This document shows, piece by piece, positions 41,137 to 50,641 of a stretch of DNA of 63,019 nt. Position numbers and translations under genes: made by a program. Origin of the DNA: Phycisphaerae bacterium (lineage in GTDB: Bacteria; Planctomycetota; Phycisphaerae; Phycisphaerales; UBA1924); contig JAUIHS010000026.1 in assembly GCA_030432255.1 (NCBI GenBank), forward strand, positions 1 through 63,019, in the 5' to 3' direction. The first letter of the stretch is position 1, and every line of letters begins with the position of its first letter. The notes below the pieces were generated by a model that worked only from the letters and a program-made list of their open reading frames with translations, was not told the DNA's origin and made no database searches.

Positions 41137-43272
41137 TCAGGAGCAGACATTCTCCCAGTTGTCGAGCAGGATGTTGAGGTCGGCGAAGTCGACGGTGCCG
41201 TTGTAGGTGACGTCACCGTTGGTTCCGGGTTCGACCTCGGTGTTCCAGTTCTCGAGCAGGAGTTCGAGGTCGGCGAAGTTGACGGCGTTGTCGCCGTTGG
41301 CGTCGCCATGACAGATCGGCTCGACGAGGCGGATGCTGACGGTGGTGTCGGTGTACTCGATGCGGGCATCGAAGGGGAGCGTGTCGCCGTTCTCGAGCGT
41401 GACGAGGTCGAATCGGCCGGTGACTTCTCCGGCGTTGATGATCGTGAAAGTGTCCCCGATCTGGAAGGGAGCCGCCGTGGAGTTCAGTTCGACGATCAAC
41501 TGGCCGTCACAGGCGCACCGATCCGAGACATTGAGGCGGGTCACGAGCGTGAAGAGTCCGGAGCGGTTGACCTCGGCACGAAGCCGCGCGGTGTTCGACA
41601 TGCTGCAGACGCCATCGACAGTGGTGGGGAAGAGCGTGGTTCCCCCGGCGAGGTCGAGCAGGCCGGAGTTGGTGAAGTGGTTGGTGATCAGGGTGCCGGG
41701 TCCGTTGATCACTGATGTCGGATACATGTTGTGGACGGTGCCGAATGTCCAGCAGTCGATCGTGGCGCCGTTGAGGCTGGCACCGCCTTCGTTGCGCCAC
41801 CCGCCGTCAGCGCGGATCGCGTGCGTCGTGTCCCACTGGAAGTCCGGATGACGGGTCGTGAAGCCGCCGCGGAAACTGATCGGTGCGGAGAGGTCGATGG
41901 CCTGCGGCAGGAAGATGAGGCGCGTATCGATGGTGCCACCGGAGTACTGAAAGCTGTCGCGGATGGTGAGGGTTGCGTACTCCACCGGTGGGCTGGCGGT
42001 CCAGTCGGGGCGGATGGAACCACCGGACATGGTCATGTCGGCGACGTTCATGCTCTCGATCAGAACGCTTCCCCCGGTGAGGTCCACGAAGCTGCTGTTG
42101 GATCCGTAGTAGCCGTACAGGACGAGATCGCCGCCGTTGGCGTGGATATCTGCGAGTGCGATGAGGCTGGAGAACTCCATGCGCGTGAAGCCGCCGGTGA
42201 GGACGACATCGAGAGGAGCGGCGAGCGCATTGATGTCGAAGATATCGAGCGATCCGTCGGTCACTTCGATGCGCGCGTTGCCGGATTGCACATCGCAACT
42301 GCTGATCTGGACGAACGCGGAGTCTTCCAGTCGGAGGACATTGGGTGAGCCGCCGGAGGCGCCGTTGAAGATGCAGGTGTCGAACTCAGCATCGGCGAAG
42401 TCGAGGAATCGCGCGAGTCCCTGCTCATTGGTCCAAGGACCTGACTGTGTGTCCGGGTTCGCTCCGAAGTAGAGCGTCCCGCCCAGCACATCACCTTCGG
42501 ACTGCACGAACTCTGCGCCGGTGCTGTCGCCGCGGCCGACATGGATATCACCTTCGAGTTCCCCGCCGTTCATCGTGAAGCGGCCTGCGGAGTCCTGTCC
42601 GATCTTCATGCTTGGAACATGGAGATTGCCACCATCGAGAGTGGCTTCGCTGACATGCCCGGGTGTCGGTGACGAGATCTCCAGCGAACCTGCGTAGGCT
42701 TCGCCTCCGGTCTGATGAAAGGTGATGGGTGAGTCGGCGTTGCTCTCGATTCTGAGTGAAGCGCAGATCAACTCACCGCCGGAGATGTTGTAGGCGCTGG
42801 GTGCACCGGGTGTGCCTTCGGGGCCGGGACGGAGTGTGAGACCGGTGATGTCCACGAGCCCGCCCGATTGCGTGAGTGTTGCATGGGGCCCCTTGACGAG
42901 TCCGAGTGCCGACCGCAGCGTCCCCTGGCCCACGAGCAGTTGCGCCGTGCCCGTCGATCCGGCGCCGGTGCCCTCAACCGTGACAAGGAAGTACGTCCTG
43001 TTGCCTCCGGGGGGATCGCGGTACAACGCCTGAAAACCGCCACCGGCGGGCGCCGTCAATTCGACGAAGTCGCCTTCAGCTGGAAGACCGAAGCCGCCGG
43101 GGCCACCCGAGGAACTGCTCCAGTTTGTCGGATCATCCCACCAGTCGATGAGGCCACCGACCCAGTAATGGGTGTCACCGCCGATGCCGGCGGCGGCAGT
43201 GCTGAAGGGAACGAGGGAGGTGAGCGCAGCGATGGTCATCGCACGAACAGGCCGAGACACGATGGCGTTCAT
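41137..43272 (-). CDS. Secreted YWVGG-type repeat protein, paralogue 4, C-terminal dockerin
   Basis: The 711-residue protein has a signal peptide (AALTSLVPFSTAAAG) and the array's N-terminal mark HYWVGGLIDWWDDPTNWS at residues 35-52. The long middle is a stack of Gly/Ser-rich beta-helix-like rungs, for example FVQSEGDVLGGTLYFGA and HQTGGEAYAGSLEISS. The C-terminus has two dockerin-type loops, GDANGDNAVNFADLELLLEN with WN, and NGDVTYNGTVDFADLNILLD with NW. It is the last of four tandem paralogues and starts 14 bases after the stop of the third. The function is unknown, and the family layout suggests a cell-surface or extracellular filament or adhesin. Confidence 0.85.
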   Translation of the reverse strand: MNAIVSRPVRAMTIAALTSLVPFSTAAAGIGGDTHYWVGGLIDWWDDPTNWSSSSGGPGGFGLPAEGDFVELTAPAGGGFQALYRDPPGGNRTYFLVTVEGTGAGSTGTAQLLVGQGTLRSALGLVKGPHATLTQSGGLVDITGLTLRPGPEGTPGAPSAYNISGGELICASLRIESNADSPITFHQTGGEAYAGSLEISSPTPGHVSEATLDGGNLHVPSMKIGQDSAGRFTMNGGELEGDIHVGRGDSTGAEFVQSEGDVLGGTLYFGANPDTQSGPWTNEQGLARFLDFADAEFDTCIFNGASGGSPNVLRLEDSAFVQISSCDVQSGNARIEVTDGSLDIFDINALAAPLDVVLTGGFTRMEFSSLIALADIHANGGDLVLYGYYGSNSSFVDLTGGSVLIESMNVADMTMSGGSIRPDWTASPPVEYATLTIRDSFQYSGGTIDTRLIFLPQAIDLSAPISFRGGFTTRHPDFQWDTTHAIRADGGWRNEGGASLNGATIDCWTFGTVHNMYPTSVINGPGTLITNHFTNSGLLDLAGGTTLFPTTVDGVCSMSNTARLRAEVNRSGLFTLVTRLNVSDRCACDGQLIVELNSTAAPFQIGDTFTIINAGEVTGRFDLVTLENGDTLPFDARIEYTDTTVSIRLVEPICHGDANGDNAVNFADLELLLENWNTEVEPGTNGDVTYNGTVDFADLNILLDNWENVCS

Positions 43273-43286
43273 TGTGAGAGAGCTCC

Positions 43287-45359
43287 TCAGGGGCAGACAG
43301 CGCCCCAGTTGTCCAGCAGGATATTCAGATCGGTGAAGTCGACGATGCCGTTGCAGGAGACGTCTCCCTGGGTTCCGATCGGGACACTGGTGCCCCAGGC
43401 CTCGAGGAGAATCTCGAGGTCGGTGAAGTTGACGGCGTTGTCTCCGTTGGCGTCGCCGAAGCAGATCGGGTCGACGATCTCAAGTTCGACGGTGGCATCC
43501 GTGTAGATTGCCTTGACGTCATAGGTCTCCTCGCCGGAGAGGTCGAAGGCGACAACGTCAAAGGTGCCGCGAACCTCGGCCGCGGTCAGCACGGTCAGCC
43601 GATCGCCGGTTCGGGGTCGGTAGTTGCCGGCGACGGAGACGCGCAGAATCCCATCGAGATCGGCGGTTCCGGTGCACTCGATGGGTGGTGCATGGGTGAC
43701 CGCGAGCGCCTGGGTGATCGAGAAGAGAAGCGTGGCGGTGGGTTCACAGTTGAGTGAGCCGGTGACGGTGAGCGGGTCGTTGAAGTCGTTGCCGACGATA
43801 TCGATCAGGCCGTCGGAATGAATCGAACTGTTGATCGATCCGGGGCCGAGCAGTTCCCCGGTGGAGGCGATGGTCATCTGGTTGAGCGAGGCGTTGATGT
43901 CGCCGCCGTTCATGTCGTAGGTGCTCTCGATGTTCCAGGTTCGCGCGGTGAGTTCATGTGTGGAGTCACCGATCGTCTCCCCCTCCATGATGCACATGTC
44001 GCCCTCGATGATGAGGTTGGTATCGAGATCAATGAACGACGTCTCAAAGCCGTCGAAGCAGATGTTCGCAGTGATGGCGCCGCCGGAGTAGATCAGGTCC
44101 CGGCTGATCGCGAGATCGGCGAGGAGGTAGGGATCGAGCGGGAAGCCCGTGAAACCACCATGAATGCGGCCGCCGGTCATGGTGAGGACATCGAGTTCCC
44201 CCGGGTTGCGGAGGATGAGTTGAGCGTTGGGTCCGATGGTGAAGTCGCCGCGACGCTCCAGCGTATCGATGTCCGCCACACCCCCGGTGAGATCGAAGGC
44301 GCCATCAACGATGGCGGTCGCGTTGACGGTGAACGTTCCGCCGGTGACGCTTGCCTGCGAATCGGGGCTGAAGGAGACCTGCTGGGCGTTCACTGAACCT
44401 GAAGTGAGATCGAGTGCCGCGTCGGTAGCGAGGCTCAAGGTGAGCAGGTCGAGGGCGCCGCCGTTGACCTGAAGTCGCTTGGGCAGTCCCGGCATACCGC
44501 TCTGGACCCGAATCTCATCGATCGATGCGCTTCCGCCGTTGAATGCTGCTGAGTCCGATCCCGCTTTCTCAAGAGAACTTCCGACTCGGAGCATCTCGCC
44601 GACGATGGCTCCCCCGTTCTGCACGAACGTTGTTGAGAATCCGGACGACGAGTTCAGGACAACCTGATCCATCGTCAGCATCCCGCCATTCATCTCCATA
44701 GCGGCGCCAAAGTCCAGGAAGATGTTCTCTGCCGTCATCTCACCGCTGTTGAGTTGGACGACCTCGTACTGCGTGACTCCGAAGCTGCTGATACTGAGTG
44801 TGACGAAGAAGGACTCACCGCCATCCTGAGTGAAACTCCACGGCTCGAGGTCCGCGTTCGCGGCGCAGAAGGTCACGTCGAGCAGCCCTTCGCCGCTCAG
44901 TCGGTAGCGGCCACCAGCATCGGTTGCGGATGCACGACTCAGGGTGGCATCCGAAGTTCTGAGACGGCCGGCACTGTGTTCGATCTCGACGTTCTCAAGC
45001 ACGATCAGTTCGACGGTGTTGAGGTTGCCATCATTGAGAAAGAGGTCGATTCCACCGGTCGGGCCGCTGCCCGTGCCGCGAAGCCGCACGACCTCCAGTT
45101 GACCGACGTTGCCGGGATCATTGAACAGGATGATCCGCGATGAGGCGGGACTGTCATTGGTGAGAAATGCGCTGTGCCCCTCTCCGGGAACGCCGATGCC
45201 ACCGCTGCCACCATCGGTATCGCTCCAGTTGCCCGGATCATCCCAGCTGTCGACCAGGCCGCCGACCCAGTAGCGGTTGATCGGCTCGCCGGCGGGCAAC
45301 GCCGCGGGTGCCACGCCCATAGCGGCGATAGCGAAGCTGGTGATCAGTTGCGTGCGCAT
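43287..45359 (-). CDS. Secreted YWVGG-type repeat protein, paralogue 3, C-terminal dockerin
   Basis: The 690-residue paralogue has a signal peptide (FAIAAMGVAPAALPAG), then RYWVGGLVDSWDDPGNWSDT at residues 29-48. Typical rungs are FTQDGGESFFVTLSISS and FVQNGGAIVGEMLRVGS, which give a parallel beta-helix pattern. The C-terminal loops are GDANGDNAVNFTDLEILLEA and GDVSCNGIVDFTDLNILLDN. An upstream beta domain (GTFDVVAFDLSGEETYDVKA) is shared by paralogues 2-4. It lies 33 bases after the second gene. Divergence from its neighbours is spread over the whole middle, while the ends are conserved. Confidence 0.85.
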   Translation of the reverse strand: MRTQLITSFAIAAMGVAPAALPAGEPINRYWVGGLVDSWDDPGNWSDTDGGSGGIGVPGEGHSAFLTNDSPASSRIILFNDPGNVGQLEVVRLRGTGSGPTGGIDLFLNDGNLNTVELIVLENVEIEHSAGRLRTSDATLSRASATDAGGRYRLSGEGLLDVTFCAANADLEPWSFTQDGGESFFVTLSISSFGVTQYEVVQLNSGEMTAENIFLDFGAAMEMNGGMLTMDQVVLNSSSGFSTTFVQNGGAIVGEMLRVGSSLEKAGSDSAAFNGGSASIDEIRVQSGMPGLPKRLQVNGGALDLLTLSLATDAALDLTSGSVNAQQVSFSPDSQASVTGGTFTVNATAIVDGAFDLTGGVADIDTLERRGDFTIGPNAQLILRNPGELDVLTMTGGRIHGGFTGFPLDPYLLADLAISRDLIYSGGAITANICFDGFETSFIDLDTNLIIEGDMCIMEGETIGDSTHELTARTWNIESTYDMNGGDINASLNQMTIASTGELLGPGSINSSIHSDGLIDIVGNDFNDPLTVTGSLNCEPTATLLFSITQALAVTHAPPIECTGTADLDGILRVSVAGNYRPRTGDRLTVLTAAEVRGTFDVVAFDLSGEETYDVKAIYTDATVELEIVDPICFGDANGDNAVNFTDLEILLEAWGTSVPIGTQGDVSCNGIVDFTDLNILLDNWGAVCP

Positions 45360-45392
45360 GAGTGAGTCTCCCAGATCCGGAGCGTCGACGGG

Positions 45393-47480
45393 TCAATCGC
45401 AGATCATGCCCCAGTTTTCGAGGAGGATGTTGAGGTCGGCGAAGTCGACGGTGCCGTTGAAGGTGACATCGCCGTTGTTGCCCGGCTCCACTTCGGTGTC
45501 CCAGTTCTCAAGCAGCAACTCGAGGTCGGCGAAGTTGACGGCATCGTCGCCGTTGGCGTCTCCGAAGCAGATGGGCTCGACGACCTGGAGCATGACCCGG
45601 CCGGGTGTGCTGTACACAGCCTTGAAGTCATACGGCACCAGGCCGGACTGGTCGAAGTTCACGAAATCGAACGTTCCGATGACGTCGGCGGCAGTCAGGA
45701 CGGTCACCTGGTAACCGATGGACGGGTTCCATGTCGTGTTCGAGACGGAAACGCGAAGTGTTGTGCCTTCGAGATCGGCGTTGCCGGTGACATCAACCCG
45801 CGGCACGAACGTGAAGGGTGGGTTGGTGATGAGGGTGGTCTGCACGCTCCCACCGGGTTCACAGTTGAGGTCGCCGTTGATCCGGATGGTGCCCAGGCCA
45901 TTGGTTCCGGCGGAGACTGTGCCTTCGCTGACGACATCTCCATTCACGGTCCCCGGCCCGATGAGGCTCGCACCGGGCCAGGTCAGGTCAACGTCGCCGA
46001 AGTTCGAGACGATCGTGCCCCCCGCGAGCGAGAGATCGCCCAGGATCTCCCAGTCGCGCGCACTGATCTGGTGGGCGGGGTCGATCAGCATGTCCCCGTT
46101 GCATTTCAGGGTCCCACCAACGGTCAGGTCGGTCGTCACAACGAGATCGGCGCAGGCGATCGAGCTGTAGATATCTCCGCCGCTGTAGGAGAAGACATCG
46201 GCGTTGACGTCGGCGAGCAGGTAGAGATTGAATGGCGGGCCGAGGAAACCGCCGTGGAGGAGACCTCCGGAGACATCGAAGAAGTCGATGTTGCCGGAGT
46301 CCCGGATGACCAGTTCACTGCCGGGCAGCATCGCAGTGTAGTGCCCGTCCGAACGATAGTAGTTGACATCGACGACACCGCCGGAGAGGAGTACTTCGCC
46401 GTCAAGGGTCGCCTCGTCTGCGGTTACCACTCCGCCGCTGACCTGCATCCCCGCGTTCGCTTCGGTGAAGAAGGAGTTTCCGATGGTTCGACCGACATCC
46501 AAGGTGCCGGAGATCACCAGGAGTTCGGATGTTCCACCGAGTTCGAGGTCGTTCTCAACGGTCACATGGCCGCCGGTGAGGTAGATGACGTCCGGGTTCG
46601 TTCCGACGCCTGAGACATCGACATTCGTGATATCCGCGGTGCCCCCGGCGAATGTCATCGTGTGGTTGTCACCCCACTGCTTGTACGCGTCGAAGTGCGT
46701 GCACTGCAGGTGACCTCCGCGCTGGACGAACTCCCCGCCATTCGCCCACCATCCAAGATCGATGCGATTGACATTGAGTGTGCCGCCATTGAGATCAAAG
46801 GTCGCGGGGCTGCGGACGGCGATGTCGAGCGACGAAACGGTCATGATGCCGTCTTCGAGCGTCATGTATGAGCGATAGTCGGTTTCGCAGTCTCCAAGCC
46901 AGACGCGATTGATGGTTGATGTCCCGCCATCCTGCATGAACTCGACCGGGTTGCCACTGGAGCAGGTGTCCAACTGGAGTGCAACCTGGAGATCAGCGCC
47001 GCCTGTGAGCGTGTAGGTGGGACCAGCGACGCCCTGACCTCCGCCGCGCAGTTCCATGAAGTCCGCGATGACCGTTCCGCCGTTCTGGGCGAATGACACA
47101 TGCGAGCGGACGTCCAGCCACTCCGTGCTGAGGACTCCGCTCCCCGTACCCATGATGAACTCGACCAGTCCCGTCGCACCGGTGCCGGTGCCGGAGATGA
47201 CCAGGGAGTTCAGGGTGCCGGCGCCCGGCGGCTCCGTATAGAGCACGATCAGGTTGCTGGTGTCATCCGTGTTGTCGATCTGGGCGAAGAAGTCCGTGGT
47301 CGGCACAGGACCGCCGCCCGGCCCGCCGGCCGTCTCACTCCAGTTGCTGGAGTCATTCCACCAGCCAAGCAGGTCATCGACCCAATAGGCGCGGATGAAT
47401 CCCGCCGCGGCGATCGACGGCCCGACGGCCAGCAGCACGCCAAGTGAGATTCCGTGGACAGTTGCTTTCCGAGTGTGCAT
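45393..47480 (-). CDS. Secreted YWVGG-type repeat protein, paralogue 2, C-terminal dockerin
   Basis: The 695-residue paralogue has a signal peptide (ISLGVLLAVGPSIAAAG) and AYWVDDLLGWWNDSSNWSET at residues 31-50, where the GG of the mark is DD. Rungs include FAQNGGTVIADFMELRGG and FVQRGGHLQCTHFDAYK. The C-terminal module reads GDANGDDAVNFADLELLLEN and NGDVTFNGTVDFADLNILLE. Its module is the closest to that of paralogue 4, at DNA level too, suggesting gene conversion. It starts 21 bases after the first gene's stop. Confidence 0.85.
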   Translation of the reverse strand: MHTRKATVHGISLGVLLAVGPSIAAAGFIRAYWVDDLLGWWNDSSNWSETAGGPGGGPVPTTDFFAQIDNTDDTSNLIVLYTEPPGAGTLNSLVISGTGTGATGLVEFIMGTGSGVLSTEWLDVRSHVSFAQNGGTVIADFMELRGGGQGVAGPTYTLTGGADLQVALQLDTCSSGNPVEFMQDGGTSTINRVWLGDCETDYRSYMTLEDGIMTVSSLDIAVRSPATFDLNGGTLNVNRIDLGWWANGGEFVQRGGHLQCTHFDAYKQWGDNHTMTFAGGTADITNVDVSGVGTNPDVIYLTGGHVTVENDLELGGTSELLVISGTLDVGRTIGNSFFTEANAGMQVSGGVVTADEATLDGEVLLSGGVVDVNYYRSDGHYTAMLPGSELVIRDSGNIDFFDVSGGLLHGGFLGPPFNLYLLADVNADVFSYSGGDIYSSIACADLVVTTDLTVGGTLKCNGDMLIDPAHQISARDWEILGDLSLAGGTIVSNFGDVDLTWPGASLIGPGTVNGDVVSEGTVSAGTNGLGTIRINGDLNCEPGGSVQTTLITNPPFTFVPRVDVTGNADLEGTTLRVSVSNTTWNPSIGYQVTVLTAADVIGTFDFVNFDQSGLVPYDFKAVYSTPGRVMLQVVEPICFGDANGDDAVNFADLELLLENWDTEVEPGNNGDVTFNGTVDFADLNILLENWGMICD

Positions 47481-47501
47481 CAGGAGAACTCCATCGCGGG
47501 T

Positions 47502-49751
47502 TCAGCAGTTCAGACCCCAGTTGTCGAGGAGGATATTCAGATCGCCGAAGTCGACGCGTCCGCTGTCATTCAGGTCACCGGGAACACCGACGCCACTGAC
47601 ACCCCAGTTGTCGAGCAGAGCGTTGAGATCCGAAAAATCGACGTCGCGATCGCCATCGACATCACCCGCGCACAGGCCGGGAATCGTGCGCGCCATGATC
47701 CGGTTTCCATCGGTGAACAGAGCAATGTCGATGCCGATGTCCGGGGGTATCACTTCGATCGCGGCGAACTCACCGTTGATCGCGTTGGCTGAGATCACCG
47801 GCCACTGCACCCCGGTCGACGGCAGGTCGCCGGGATCCAGGTAGAAACGTGCGGTGCCATCCATCGTCGCCGTGCCAAAGACCACGACTGTACCGCCACC
47901 GGTTGAGTCGACGTCATAGTCAATCCGGCCGTTGGTGCGCATGTCACCCTGCACCTGGAACTGGACGGCTTCGACGGTGCCGTGATTGCGGAAGTCGCCC
48001 ATGATGGCACCGGGGCCGACGATGCGCGCCTCGGGATCCGCTGTGTTCACGACCTCGCCACCCGAACATCCGATCGCATGCATGTTGAGGTGGATCACGT
48101 GCGTGTTCTCGAAAAGCGTCGAGAGACTGAGAATGCGGTCGTCCAGCGTGAGATGCTGGCGGTTGTACACCTTGCCCTCGCAATAGAGTGTTGTATCCAG
48201 CGTGATCTCACCGTAGTTGACGAGGTCATGCCCGAAGGTGCCGCCCGCGATGTGCAGTTCGCCCGTTGCGGTGTTGGTGAAGAGCCCGAGCGTGAAGTCG
48301 CCGCGGCTCGTCATCCCTCCCGCCGTCAGACCGCTGTCGAGGCGGAACACATCATTGTTGGAGATGGTCGAGGCGTAGAGATTGCCTCCGGCGATTCGGG
48401 TGCGCCCATCGGTATTGAGAAGGGTCGTGAACATGTCCGCTTCGATGTCACCGGCCAGGAGATTGACATCACCTGTCGCGACGACTGCGTCCGCCAGTAC
48501 CGTGCCGCCCTGCATTCCGAAGGTCGCCTCGGGTCCGGTGATTCGAAGGGCGGCGGTGTTCAGCGTGCCGCCGGTCATGACCCAGTTGGCGTCGGAGTCG
48601 ACTTCAACGTCATCCGCCAGCGTGGTCCCACCGGCATGTCGAACCGAAGCATCGGGGTGGTCCAGCAGGAAGTCGGAGACCGTGAGCAAGCCGCTTCTGA
48701 CATCGACGAAGGAGGGTTCGTCCATGTCGATGATGCCTGTGACGGTCACATCGCCGCCGTCGATGATGACGTCACCGGACCCGCTCCAGTCGACGTTGGT
48801 GATGGACGCTGTACCGCCTTCGAACGTGGCGACGTTGTCGAAGCCGGGACTCGGCTCATAGAAACGGAGCGTCGGGGCCGTGAGCATGCCACCGGACTGC
48901 GTGAAGACGCCGCGTCCGCCGTTGTCAAAGTAATCAGCGAGGTTGATGCGTCCGAAGACGTCCAGTTCACCGCCCCGAAGCAGATACGTACCCTCTCCCT
49001 GGTCACCGAGCGTGAGGTATTCCTCAACGGTCACCTGGCCACCGCTCTGATCGAAGGTGCCGGTGTTTGCGAGTCCGCTGAATGGTGCGGCGTTGTAGCG
49101 ACCGACGACGACATCCCGGCTGGCATACAGGACACCGCCGGTCATGTTGTACGTTCCGACCGCATCCGCCCCGTCGGGGATGTTGAGATCGTTGAGGGTC
49201 ACACTGCCGCCGGAGTGATTCAGTGTGGCACCACCGCCATCCCGCCCAACGATCAGCCGGTAGCACGTCACGATGGCATCGCCGCTGATGTCACAGGTGG
49301 TGGCGTTGAATTCATCTCCGAGTTCAAGCCAGTCGTCGACGGCAAGCCAGCCGTCGGAGAGGGTCACCGTCGTGTTGCCGAAGCGTCCGAAGGTCACCGT
49401 GCCGGCGCGGAGTGTGTCCTGGTTCATCACGAAGTGGATGAAGCCTGAACTCCCGGTGCCGAAACCGGAGATGTCCACCTGCAGCAGATCCGTGAACTGG
49501 CCGCTCCCATTCCTGTAGAGGATGGTCTGCACCGTGGAGGGATCCCCGTGATAGCCCCGGGCCACATCTCCTGGACCGGGCATGCCGGCGCCGCCCGCTC
49601 CGTTGGGACCGGTGGCCCACATGGCATCGTCGTCCCACCAGTCGAAGAGATCACCAACCCAGTAGCGAATGTCTCCGTTGGCGGCTGAGGCAGCCGCCAA
49701 CGCGACAACCAAGGCCGCCGTCGTGCGGCTCGTCGTACCCATCTTCATCAT
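47502..49751 (-). CDS. Secreted YWVGG-type repeat protein, paralogue 1, C-terminal dockerin
   Basis: This is the first and longest (749 residues) of the array. The signal peptide (ALVVALAAASAANG) is followed by RYWVGDLFDWWDDDAMWATG. Rungs include FDQSGGQVTVEEYLTLGD, FTQSGGMLTAPTLRFYE and HAGGTTLADDVEVDSDA. The C-terminal loops, GDVDGDRDVDFSDLNALLDN and PGDLNDSGRVDFGDLNILLD, differ from those of the other three. The region before them (GTARFYLDPGDLPSTGVQWP) is also different, so this copy is the most distant. A 170-base gap upstream, between its start and the P-domain gene, is the likely place of a promoter for the array. Confidence 0.85.
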   Translation of the reverse strand: MMKMGTTSRTTAALVVALAAASAANGDIRYWVGDLFDWWDDDAMWATGPNGAGGAGMPGPGDVARGYHGDPSTVQTILYRNGSGQFTDLLQVDISGFGTGSSGFIHFVMNQDTLRAGTVTFGRFGNTTVTLSDGWLAVDDWLELGDEFNATTCDISGDAIVTCYRLIVGRDGGGATLNHSGGSVTLNDLNIPDGADAVGTYNMTGGVLYASRDVVVGRYNAAPFSGLANTGTFDQSGGQVTVEEYLTLGDQGEGTYLLRGGELDVFGRINLADYFDNGGRGVFTQSGGMLTAPTLRFYEPSPGFDNVATFEGGTASITNVDWSGSGDVIIDGGDVTVTGIIDMDEPSFVDVRSGLLTVSDFLLDHPDASVRHAGGTTLADDVEVDSDANWVMTGGTLNTAALRITGPEATFGMQGGTVLADAVVATGDVNLLAGDIEADMFTTLLNTDGRTRIAGGNLYASTISNNDVFRLDSGLTAGGMTSRGDFTLGLFTNTATGELHIAGGTFGHDLVNYGEITLDTTLYCEGKVYNRQHLTLDDRILSLSTLFENTHVIHLNMHAIGCSGGEVVNTADPEARIVGPGAIMGDFRNHGTVEAVQFQVQGDMRTNGRIDYDVDSTGGGTVVVFGTATMDGTARFYLDPGDLPSTGVQWPVISANAINGEFAAIEVIPPDIGIDIALFTDGNRIMARTIPGLCAGDVDGDRDVDFSDLNALLDNWGVSGVGVPGDLNDSGRVDFGDLNILLDNWGLNC

Positions 49752-49921
49752 GTCTGCTCCCGTGTGTGCAGGCCCCGGATGCCTGCAACCACCGATCCAA
49801 TCCGATCCAGTCCGATCTCGGGGCCGGTTCAGGGCGGCCCTTCAGCCGAGAGAGATCGCGGGCCACGCGTTGCACGCGTCAGATCTGAATTTTTCTGAGA
49901 TTGGCGCGCCGATCGGCCTTC

Positions 49922-50641
49922 TCAGGGACAGACCGCACCCCAGCCCGTCAGAACGGCGTTGAGGTCCTCGAAATCCACCGTCCCGTCCCCGCCCGCCGGA
50001 GCGACATCACCGGATGGGCCCGAGGTGCCCCAGTTGGCGAGCACGAGGTTCAGATCGACGAAATCCACCATGCTGTCCCCATTGGCGTCGCCGCAGGGCG
50101 GGGGAGGCAGTTCCCAGGTCACCTCCACGCACACGGAGTGGAGCGTTCCGTTGTCGTAGGGGCCGAGATCCTCGACGGTGAGCGTCCAGTCGCCGGACGC
50201 ATCCATGCCGTCAAACCCGCTGAGCGCCTGAAGCGGCTGCAAGTTCCCCGTCAGCATGGGTTCCGGCTGGGGATTCGGCGTCGTCGCCACGCAGAGATCG
50301 TCCGCGGTCTGCGAGGCGGTGTCGGTGAAGGTCGCCACGATGTCGCGGCCGCCACACCCGAATGGACAGAAGCCGAGGTTCGGCTGACTCATCAGCAGCC
50401 TCGACTGACCGGCATGGGTCAGCGTGATCCGGAGGTCACCGAGCCAGTCGTGCTCCATGTCGACCTCGACGATGAGGTCGGTGACCATCGCACCAGCCGG
50501 GATTCCGGACGGCATCACCACAGTCGTGGATTGTGCGTTGGTCACGGAGCGCGGCGTGGTGTCACACAGTGACGTGGTGTCGGCGATCGCGCCGGCGGCA
50601 AGGGTCAGCAGGAGTGTCATTTGGATGGGTGCGATGTTCAT
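49922..50641 (-). CDS. Secreted P-domain (proprotein convertase-like) protein with C-terminal dockerin
   Basis: The ATG at 50641 gives 239 residues. A signal (MTLLLTLAAGAIADTTSL) precedes a P/Homo B-type beta domain: DLIVEVDMEHDWLGDLRITL, then LTHAGQSRLLM and GDWTLTVEDLGPYDNGTLHS. Such domains stabilise or target subtilisin-like proteases, but no protease domain is present here. The C-terminus has GDANGDSMVDFVDLNLVLAN and GGDGTVDFEDLNAVLTGWG, a dockerin pair. The start overlaps the lipase stop by four bases (ATGA), which couples the two genes and suggests that they act together. Confidence 0.88.
   Translation of the reverse strand: MNIAPIQMTLLLTLAAGAIADTTSLCDTTPRSVTNAQSTTVVMPSGIPAGAMVTDLIVEVDMEHDWLGDLRITLTHAGQSRLLMSQPNLGFCPFGCGGRDIVATFTDTASQTADDLCVATTPNPQPEPMLTGNLQPLQALSGFDGMDASGDWTLTVEDLGPYDNGTLHSVCVEVTWELPPPPCGDANGDSMVDFVDLNLVLANWGTSGPSGDVAPAGGDGTVDFEDLNAVLTGWGAVCP

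Noticed and set aside
47982..49448. 488-codon plus-strand frame antisense to paralogue 1
   Set aside because: It is a shadow of the high-GC third positions. The minus strand carries the signal peptide, repeats and dockerin.
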